In this document: piece by piece, positions 58,800-64,000 of the stretch
Numbering within the stretch: the first letter of the stretch is position 1
Layout of the letters: each line of letters starts with the position of its first letter
Origin: Gloeomargarita sp. SRBZ-1_bins_9
GTDB taxonomy: Bacteria; Cyanobacteriota; Cyanobacteriia; Gloeomargaritales; Gloeomargaritaceae
Reading direction: 5' to 3'
DNA length: 64,000 nucleotides
Assembly (NCBI GenBank): GCA_039794565.1
Contig: JAUQVX010000011.1
Span: forward strand, 1-64,000
Translations under genes and position numbers: made by a program
The notes under the pieces: generated by a model
Told to the model about the DNA's origin: nothing
Databases searched by the model: none
Seen by the model: the letters and a program-made list of their open reading frames with translations, nothing else

Positions 58800-60191
58800 A
58801 TGTGGCAGAGCCAGGTCAACCAACTGTTGCGGGAACCGGCCTGTCCCCATAACCACCACCAGCACGGGGATAGGCGAAACCGCAGTTGCCGACAACAAGC
58901 TAAACCTGGTAGTGCCCAGGGGGGATGTGCCTTCGATGGTGCCAGCATTACCCTGGTGCCTATTACGGATGCTGCCCATTTGGTGCATGGCCCCACGGCC
59001 TGTGCCAGCAACGCCTGGGGAACGCGGGGGAGTCTGTCGTCGGGGCCGCTGCTATTTCGCACTGGCTTCACCACCGACCTGAGCGAGCAGGACATCATCT
59101 TCGGCGGGGAAAAACGGCTCTACCAAGCCATCCGGGTGATTGCCCAGCGCTATCGGCCTGCTGCCATTTTTGTCTACTGCACCTGTGTGCCGGCGCTGAC
59201 GGGGGAAGACGTGGTAGCGGTCTGCCGGGCGGCTCAAGCTCAGGTGGGATTGCCCGTGATTCCCGTGCTGGCGCCGGGGTTTGTGGGGGGCAAAAATTTG
59301 GGCAATCGCCTGGCGGGGGAGGCCCTGCTGAAGTACGTCATTGGTACGGGGGAACCACCGGCAGTAGGGTGTTTTGCCCTGAATCTCATCGGCGAGTACA
59401 ACATTGCCGGGGAGCTGTGGGACGTATTACCCCTGTTCGAGCAGCTAGGGATTCAGGTGCTGGCAAAAATAACCGGTGATGCTCGCTATCGGGAAATCAC
59501 CTACGCCCACCGCGCCCATTTGAACCTGGTGATCTGCGCCAAGGCTCTGCTCAATGTCGCCCGCCAGATGCAGGAGCGTTACGGTATCCCCTACATCGAA
59601 TGCTCCTTCTACGGTCTGCGGGAGATGAATCGCTGTCTGCATCAGGTGGCCCAGCACTTTGGCGACCCGGCACTGCAGCGACGGGTGGAAGCCCTGATGG
59701 CCCAGGAAACGCAACGATTGGAACAGGAACTGGCCCCCTACCGGCCCCGGCTGCAGGGGAAACGGGTGGTGCTCTACACCGGCGGCGTCAAAAGCTGGTC
59801 TATCGTGGCGGCGCTCCAGGATTTGGGCATGCAGGTGGTAGCAACCAGCACCCGCAAAAGCACCGCCGAGGACAAAGCCCGCATTCGTGCGCTGTTGGGG
59901 TCTGAGGGCATCCTTTTAGAGGGAGAAGGCGCCCAGGAATTGCTGGCCGTTATCCGCCGTACCCAAGCCGACATGCTCATTGCCGGAGGACGCAACCAGT
60001 ACACGGCCCTGAAAGCGGGTATTCCTTTCCTGGACATTAACCAGGAGCGGCACTACGGCTATGCCGGTTACCGGGGTCTGGTGCGTTTAGCCCGGGAACT
60101 CACCCATGCCCTCGACAGCCCGATTTGGACCCAGATTCGTCAACCAGCCCCCTGGGAGGTGATGCACCATGGCTCAGGTTTTGACCTCTAA
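58800..60191 (+). CDS. nifE: FeMo-cofactor scaffold subunit NifE
   Basis: 463 residues. With NifN forms the scaffold where NifB-co matures to FeMo-co. Landmarks: GGCAFDGASITLVPITDAAHLVHGP with ligand Cys in GPTACASNAWGTRG, YCTCVPALTGEDV, LIGEYNIAGELWDVLPL, CSFYGLREMNRCL and AGGRNQYTALKAGIPFLD. The N-terminal stretch (about residues 14-40) is short and rich in His, Arg and Cys. The stop overlaps nifN by 23 bp, so the two subunits are translationally coupled. Confidence 0.97.
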   Translation: MWQSQVNQLLREPACPHNHHQHGDRRNRSCRQQAKPGSAQGGCAFDGASITLVPITDAAHLVHGPTACASNAWGTRGSLSSGPLLFRTGFTTDLSEQDIIFGGEKRLYQAIRVIAQRYRPAAIFVYCTCVPALTGEDVVAVCRAAQAQVGLPVIPVLAPGFVGGKNLGNRLAGEALLKYVIGTGEPPAVGCFALNLIGEYNIAGELWDVLPLFEQLGIQVLAKITGDARYREITYAHRAHLNLVICAKALLNVARQMQERYGIPYIECSFYGLREMNRCLHQVAQHFGDPALQRRVEALMAQETQRLEQELAPYRPRLQGKRVVLYTGGVKSWSIVAALQDLGMQVVATSTRKSTAEDKARIRALLGSEGILLEGEGAQELLAVIRRTQADMLIAGGRNQYTALKAGIPFLDINQERHYGYAGYRGLVRLARELTHALDSPIWTQIRQPAPWEVMHHGSGFDL

Positions 60192-61443
60192 CCGCCCCGT
60201 GGTTATTAATCCCTTGAAACTCAGCCCGGCCTTGGGGGGGGCGCTGGCGTTTTTGGGCATCCAGGGGGCCATCCCCTTAATTCACGGTGCCCAGGGCTGC
60301 GCATCCTTTGCCAAGGTGCTGCTGGTGCGCCATTTTCGCGAGGCCATTCCCCTGGCTACCACCGCCTTGACCGAAGTCGGTGTCATCCTCGGGGGCGAAG
60401 AAGCCATCCAGACCAGTCTCGAGACTCTGTTGGCCAAGGCCCAACCCCGGTTGATTGGCCTATGCTCCACGGCCCTGGCGGAAACCCGGGGTGAGGACAT
60501 CGCCGGCATCCTGCGGGAATTGGACCTGCCCATACCGGTGATTTATGCCTATACCCCTGACTTTGGAGGTTCCTTGAGCGACGGCTACGTCCAAGCAGTG
60601 GCCGCCCTAGTACGGGGGTTGCCCCAACCGGGGCCATTGATACCGGATCAGGTCACGGTACTGGCTGGTCCTGATTTAACCCCTGGCGAGGTGGCTGACC
60701 TCAAGGCTCTGATCCAGGCCTTTGGACTGACCCCCCTGGTGATTCCCGACCTGTCCACGGCCCTGGATGGTCACTTTACGGGGGACTATGCCAGCGTCAG
60801 CCCAGGTGGAATCACGATGGCCGAGTTGCGCCAGGCGGGGCGATCAGTCCACGTACTGGTCATCGGCGAGGCCCTGCGACCGGTGGCGGAACTTTGGCGG
60901 GAGCGGTTTCAGCGGCCCTATACCCTCTTGCCGGGGGTGACGGGTTTAGCGGCAACCGATGCCCTGGTGCACTGCCTGATGACCTGGAGCCAGCGCCAGG
61001 TCCCCCAACACTATCAATGCCAACGCCAGCAGCTGCTCGATGCCATGCTCGATACCCACTTTTACCTGGGGGGCAAGCGGGTAGCCCTGGCTTTAGAACC
61101 CAACCAACTGGCGGTTATGACCCATTTTCTGGTGAGCATGGGGGCGGAAATTCAGGTGGCGGTGTCCCCGACTCCAGCACCCTGGCTGGCGGACCTGCCC
61201 TGTGAGACCGTGATTGTGGGGGACCTAGGGGATTGGGAACAAGGGGCAGCCGGCGCCGATGTGCTGATTGCTAACTCCCGCGGGGCGGCCATCGCCCAGG
61301 CCTTGGGCATTCCCCTGCTGCGGATGGGCTGGCCCATTTTTGACCGGTTGGGGTATCACCTGCGGTCCTATGTGGGCTATCGCGGCACCGCCCAGTTGCT
61401 TTTTGACCTCGGCAATCTCCTACTGGCAACCCACGCACCCTGA
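60169..61443 (+). CDS. nifN: FeMo-cofactor scaffold subunit NifN
   Basis: 424 residues. Beta-type partner of NifE. NPLKLSPALGGALAFLGIQG, HGAQGCASFAKVLLVRHF with the ligand Cys, EEAIQTSLETLL, GLCSTALAETRGEDI, YAYTPDFGGSLSDGY and C-terminal MGWPIFDRLGYHLRSYVGYRG match the family. The GC/CxxC pattern of the P-cluster-like [4Fe-4S] site is retained. Shares a 23-bp overlap with nifE. Twenty bases to nifX, which has a separate SD. Confidence 0.96.
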   Translation: MAQVLTSNRPVVINPLKLSPALGGALAFLGIQGAIPLIHGAQGCASFAKVLLVRHFREAIPLATTALTEVGVILGGEEAIQTSLETLLAKAQPRLIGLCSTALAETRGEDIAGILRELDLPIPVIYAYTPDFGGSLSDGYVQAVAALVRGLPQPGPLIPDQVTVLAGPDLTPGEVADLKALIQAFGLTPLVIPDLSTALDGHFTGDYASVSPGGITMAELRQAGRSVHVLVIGEALRPVAELWRERFQRPYTLLPGVTGLAATDALVHCLMTWSQRQVPQHYQCQRQQLLDAMLDTHFYLGGKRVALALEPNQLAVMTHFLVSMGAEIQVAVSPTPAPWLADLPCETVIVGDLGDWEQGAAGADVLIANSRGAAIAQALGIPLLRMGWPIFDRLGYHLRSYVGYRGTAQLLFDLGNLLLATHAP

Positions 61444-61463
61444 CGTTTTTGGAGGTAAAAGCC

Positions 61464-61862
61464 ATGAAAGTTGCCTTTGCCACTACTGACGGCGAGCACA
61501 TCAATGCCCACTTTGGCTGGGCGCGGCTGTTGGCCGTTTACGAGGTGTCCCCGGCGGGCTACCACCTGGTCGAGCAGCATTCTTTCCCCACCGGCACTGA
61601 GGACGGGAATGAAGACAAGCTGGTGCCCAAGCTGGAATTCCTCAAGGCTCGCCCCGACTGCAAGATTGTTTACGTTTCTGCCATTGGGGGCAACGCCGCC
61701 GCCCGTTTGATCAACCAGGGTGTGATGCCGGTCAAGTCCCGTTCGGAAACCGACCAAATCGTCACCATCCTAGAACAATTGGTGAAAACTCTGCAAGGGA
61801 GTCCACCACCCTGGCTGCGCAAAGCCCTAGGGGTTGCTCGACCGACCTGGACGGAGGAGTAA
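61464..61862 (+). CDS. nifX: Nitrogenase cofactor carrier NifX
   Basis: 132 residues. NifX/NifY/VnfG-type carrier that binds NifB-co and VK-cluster. Landmarks: KVAFATTDGEHINAHFGWARLLAVYEV, PTGTEDGNEDKLVPKLEFL, and YVSAIGGNAAARLINQGVMPVK. GGAGGT precedes ATG 61464; the frame start at 61449 is two codons into a GTG/ATG alternative and is not used. DUF269 gene follows 4 bp later. Confidence 0.95.
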   Translation: MKVAFATTDGEHINAHFGWARLLAVYEVSPAGYHLVEQHSFPTGTEDGNEDKLVPKLEFLKARPDCKIVYVSAIGGNAAARLINQGVMPVKSRSETDQIVTILEQLVKTLQGSPPPWLRKALGVARPTWTEE

Positions 61863-61866
61863 ACCG

Positions 61867-62310
61867 ATGACTGTCGTTACCACTTCCCCTTTTTGGCAAA
61901 CCCTAGTGGCCCAGCACCGGTCCCAGGACCCCTATGGGATTTATGCCACCTGGAGCGACGAGCGCCTGTTGCAGTCCTACCTGTTGACCAAAGCGCAAAA
62001 ACGCCAAATTCCCCTGGACCAACCGGTGCCACCGGCCACCCGTGAACGCATCACCCATTTTTACAGCGCCGTTGCCCAGCAAATTGAACGGCACACTGGC
62101 AAACTCACCCAGGTGGTGATTGCCCTTAACGCGGAGGGGTTTGGCTGGGCTATTGTTTTCAGCGGCAGGTTGCTACTGGTGGTGCGCCCCCTACGGGATG
62201 CCCAGCGCTTTGGTTTTGCTTCCTTCGACCAACTGGTCCAGGCTGGGGAAAAGGAGGTCCAAGATGCCCTCGCCTGGTGGAGTCGTTTCCCCGCCGTTGT
62301 GGAGGTTTGA
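61867..62310 (+). CDS. NifX-associated nitrogen fixation protein (DUF269)
   Basis: 147 residues. SPFWQTLVAQHRSQDPYGIYATW, ERITHFYSAVAQQIERHTG and LVVRPLRDAQRFGFASFDQL belong to the DUF269 family that always accompanies nifX in cyanobacteria and many proteobacteria. Its biochemical role is unsettled (proposed cofactor or electron-donor support). nifW starts 2 bp after the stop. In most cyanobacteria a DUF683 gene lies between them; it is missing here. Confidence 0.92.
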   Translation: MTVVTTSPFWQTLVAQHRSQDPYGIYATWSDERLLQSYLLTKAQKRQIPLDQPVPPATRERITHFYSAVAQQIERHTGKLTQVVIALNAEGFGWAIVFSGRLLLVVRPLRDAQRFGFASFDQLVQAGEKEVQDALAWWSRFPAVVEV

Positions 62311-62312
62311 CC

Positions 62313-62627
62313 ATGGAAAAAACCTTAGCGGCCTTTGCCCGCTTGACCAACGCCGAGGACTACTTCCACTTTTTGGAGGTGCCCTTTGACCCGCAGGTGG
62401 TCAATGTCTATCGGCTCCACATCCTGCGCCAATTCGCCCTGTTCAAGGAGAGCATTGACCAGGAGACCGAGGACCCCCAAATCCGGCTAGCCCGTTATCG
62501 CCAAGCCCTGGAGAGGGCCTATAGGGTCTTTCTCACCTCCTGCGCCCAGGAGCAAAAACTCTTTAAGGTGTTCCAAACGCCGCCGCCTAACGTGGTGCTG
62601 CTGTCGGATTTGCTGGAGGAGAGCTAG
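62313..62627 (+). CDS. nifW: Nitrogenase-stabilising protein NifW
   Basis: 104 residues. FARLTNAEDYFHFLEVPFDPQVVNVYRLHILRQFALF (given in parts: TNAEDYFHFLEVPFDP, YRLHILRQFALF) and ALERAYRVFLTSCAQEQKLFKVFQ are the NifW pattern. NifW protects NifDK from oxygen damage or aids its maturation. GGAGG precedes ATG 62313 inside the end of the DUF269 gene. hesA follows 4 bp after the stop. Confidence 0.95.
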   Translation: MEKTLAAFARLTNAEDYFHFLEVPFDPQVVNVYRLHILRQFALFKESIDQETEDPQIRLARYRQALERAYRVFLTSCAQEQKLFKVFQTPPPNVVLLSDLLEES

Positions 62628-62631
62628 GCCC

Positions 62632-63372
62632 ATGGTGACCCTATCACCCCAGGAACGGGAGCGCTACCGCCGACAAATGCAACTGCCCGGCTTTGGGGAG
62701 GCAGCCCAACTGGCCCTGAAACGCACCTGCGTTCTCATCACTGGCGTGGGGGGGTTGGGGGGTACAGTGGCCCTGTACTTAGCGGCGGCAGGCATTGGTC
62801 AACTGATTCTGGTGCGGGAGGGGGACCTGCGGCGTGATGACTTGAACCGCCAGGTGCTGATGACCGACGATTGGGTGGGTCAGCCTCGGGTGTGGAAGGC
62901 TAAGGATACCCTACAGGCCTTTAACCCCCACGTGGTGATTGAGGCCATTCCCGCACCCCTGAACGACGCCAACCGGCAAGCCATCGTGGCCCGCTGTGAC
63001 CTAGCGATTGACGGTGCCCCTAACTTTGCCGAGCGGGACCGGTTGAACCAAACCTGTGTGGAACAGGGCAAACCCTTGGTGGAGGCGGCCATGGACGGCA
63101 TGATGGCCTACTTGACCATCCTGGTGCCCGGACAAACCCCCTGCCTGCGCTGCTTGTTTCCCGAGCTACCCGCCTGGGACTGCTGGGGATTTGGGGTGCT
63201 GGGGGCCGTCGCCGGTACGTTAGCTTGTCTCACGGCCCTGGAGGCCATCAAATACATCACCGGCCTGGCCCCTGCCCTGGTGGGGGAACTCCTGGTGATG
63301 CAACTGGGGGGGTTGACCTTCCGCAAGTACCGCTTGCATCGTCATCCCCATTGCCCCGTGTGTGGTCATTAA
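62632..63372 (+). CDS. hesA: HesA (ThiF/MoeB-type E1-like protein) of the nif cluster
   Basis: 246 residues. E1-like adenylating fold: VLITGVGGLGGTVALYLAAAGIGQLILVREGDLRRDDLNRQVL at the N-terminus (given in parts), and zinc-binding CLRC ... CPVCGH near the end. HesA is the ThiF/MoeB relative found in nif and heterocyst clusters, thought to act in Mo-cofactor or Fe-S/Mo delivery. The start lies 4 bp after nifW; hesB starts 14 bp after the stop. Confidence 0.92.
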   Translation: MVTLSPQERERYRRQMQLPGFGEAAQLALKRTCVLITGVGGLGGTVALYLAAAGIGQLILVREGDLRRDDLNRQVLMTDDWVGQPRVWKAKDTLQAFNPHVVIEAIPAPLNDANRQAIVARCDLAIDGAPNFAERDRLNQTCVEQGKPLVEAAMDGMMAYLTILVPGQTPCLRCLFPELPAWDCWGFGVLGAVAGTLACLTALEAIKYITGLAPALVGELLVMQLGGLTFRKYRLHRHPHCPVCGH

Positions 63373-63386
63373 AGGGGGAAACCGCC

Positions 63387-63749
63387 ATGGAAATCACTCC
63401 TGCTGCTTGGCAGCAACTCCGCCAACTTCTGACCCGCTCTCACCGCCATCTGCGGCTCCACCTTGTCCCCAGTGGTTGTCAGGGCTATCGCTTCCGGCTC
63501 CAGCTTGTCGGGCAACCCAAACCCACTGACATCCCCCAATCCCACAACGGCCTCACACTGTACGTGGAGCACCAGAGTTTACCTTACCTCGCTGATGTCG
63601 TTTTGGACTACGTTGAAGGGTCAATCCAGGGCGGCTTTATCTTTCACCATCCCCACGCCTGTGCCTGCGGTTCATCCCGGGCCAGCTGTTTGTTCCACCG
63701 CCACCAGCACATCCGTTGCCTTGATCAGGGCGTAGGCCTCCTTTCCTAA
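63387..63749 (+). CDS. hesB: HesB/IscA-type protein of the nif cluster
   Basis: 120 residues. A-type Fe-S carrier. Ligand cysteines are in PSGCQGYRFRLQL and CACGSS (C-x-C near the C-terminus), and ADVVLDYVEGSIQGGFIFHHPHA (in part) is typical. After CACGSS, where most HesB/IscA proteins stop, about 22 more residues continue (SCLFHRHQHIRCLDQGVGLLS in part); these lie opposite the end of the molbindin gene (78-bp overlap). GGGGGAAACC SD region precedes ATG 63387. Confidence 0.88.
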   Translation: MEITPAAWQQLRQLLTRSHRHLRLHLVPSGCQGYRFRLQLVGQPKPTDIPQSHNGLTLYVEHQSLPYLADVVLDYVEGSIQGGFIFHHPHACACGSSRASCLFHRHQHIRCLDQGVGLLS

Positions 63750-63899
63750 AGTAAGACCCAACCGCTCACAGGAGGTTTTGGTAATCAGCGCCGTCACCTC
63801 GATACCCGGTGCTATCTCCAAAGTCACCTCAGCAACAACCATACCCGTCACAACATTTTTAACCTTGCCCTTCAGAACGTTCCGCGCACTGAGGTCCAT
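63672..63899 (-). CDS. mop: Molybdenum-binding protein, molbindin (Mop) type
   Basis: 75 residues from ATG 63899. Single Mop/TOBE domain: LSARNVLKGKVKNVVTGMVVAEVTL, VTALITKTSCERLGL, GKEAYALIKATDVLVAV. Molbindins form oligomers that store or buffer molybdate for FeMo-co. Reads against the nif operon, tail to tail with hesB (78-bp overlap), 58 bp from the divergent next gene. Placement inside the nif cluster supports a role in Mo supply to nitrogenase. Longer frame begins at 63959; ATG 63911 also possible. Confidence 0.9.
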   Translation of the reverse strand: MDLSARNVLKGKVKNVVTGMVVAEVTLEIAPGIEVTALITKTSCERLGLTLGKEAYALIKATDVLVAVEQTAGPG

Positions 63900-63957
63900 C
63901 CCATCCTCCATTTGACCCTGTCCGACCCTACCACCTACTCCCCAGGAGGGCGGTATC

Positions 63958-64000
63958 ATGGCTTACCTTACCAGCTACACCCGGGGCGGACACCCTTGGA
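63958..64000 (+). CDS. fdxB: Start of a nif-specific ferredoxin (FdxB-like), truncated by window end
   Basis: First 14 codons (MAYLTSYTRGGHPW) with AGGAGG before the ATG. The MxYLTxxTRGGxxW opening matches nif-linked ferredoxin III (FdxB), whose 4Fe-4S motifs would follow outside the window. Only the start is visible, so the call rests on this N-terminal pattern and the nif context. Confidence 0.6.
   Translation, partial: MAYLTSYTRGGHPW

Overview
The window is about 64 kb of a cyanobacterial chromosome, moderately G+C-rich by eye. The markers are the photosystem I assembly factor Ycf3, the proton-extrusion protein PxcA, the CO2-uptake NDH-1 genes ndhD and chpX/chpY, the cytochrome c biogenesis protein Ccs1, a CAAD/CURT1 thylakoid membrane protein, and a PII protein with Ser49 in its T-loop. 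A large molybdenum nif cluster makes the organism a diazotroph. Nothing in the window marks heterocysts, and I cannot name a species. Genes are very tightly packed: only one gene-free stretch exceeds 300 bases, many genes share ATGA start/stop overlaps, and all nine convergent gene pairs overlap at their 3' ends. I saw no transposases, insertion sequences, CRISPR arrays or rRNA genes.

Layout. 1-3.7 kb: the 3' part of ftsZ, prs, a CAAD protein, two uncharacterised cyanobacterial proteins and a CAT-anticodon tRNA that looks like tRNA-Ile2. 3.7-6.7 kb: an ndhD - chpX/Y - TPR lipoprotein operon. 6.7-11.5 kb: two different class II tRNA nucleotidyltransferase-type enzymes flanking a substrate-binding lipoprotein and a fucosyltransferase-like protein. 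11.5-20.3 kb: gatC, ycf3, a lipid-type GT2, a GT61, citrate synthase, rsmH, glnB coupled to a phosphohexomutase, and a methyltransferase. 20.3-28.7 kb: a five-PAS/GAF histidine kinase, a histidine phosphatase, a small membrane protein, a CPA2 antiporter, an orphan Atp1-type protein and an ABC1 kinase. 28.7-33.1 kb: efp-accB, pxcA with a phosphopantetheinyl transferase, and a carotenoid oxygenase. 33.2-39.2 kb: an exported TPR-CHAT protein and three GT4 glycosyltransferases. 39.2-45.8 kb: a J-domain membrane protein, an unknown protein, rpsB-tsf-cobO, yvcK-tsaE-ccs1. 45.7-48.6 kb: a Rep-like/XRE protein and an OFA-family transporter.

The nif region fills 48.6-64 kb. The leftward arm is an Asr1405-type small protein, nifV and nifZ, followed 12 bases later by the OFA transporter. 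A 618-bp intergenic region separates it from the rightward arm: nifB, a degenerate fdxN-like gene, nifS, nifU, a 21-codon leader-like ORF, nifH, nifD, nifK, nifE, nifN, nifX, a DUF269 gene, nifW, hesA and hesB. A molbindin gene then lies in reverse, and the first 14 codons of a probable fdxB run off the end. Together these genes supply the catalytic proteins (HDK), FeMo-cofactor assembly (B, E, N, X, V), iron-sulfur assembly (S, U, hesB), P-cluster maturation or stabilisation (Z, W), molybdenum handling (mop, probably hesA) and electron transfer (ferredoxins). nifT, nifP and the DUF683 gene are not in this part.

The points most worth a second look are: the fdxN-like gene that has lost several cluster-ligating cysteines; the universal tail-to-tail overlap of convergent genes; the two nucleotidyltransferases that may split CCA addition; the transporter attached to nifVZ; the dyad in the nif control region; the small ORF upstream of nifH; and a Cys-His-containing GAF domain in the large kinase.
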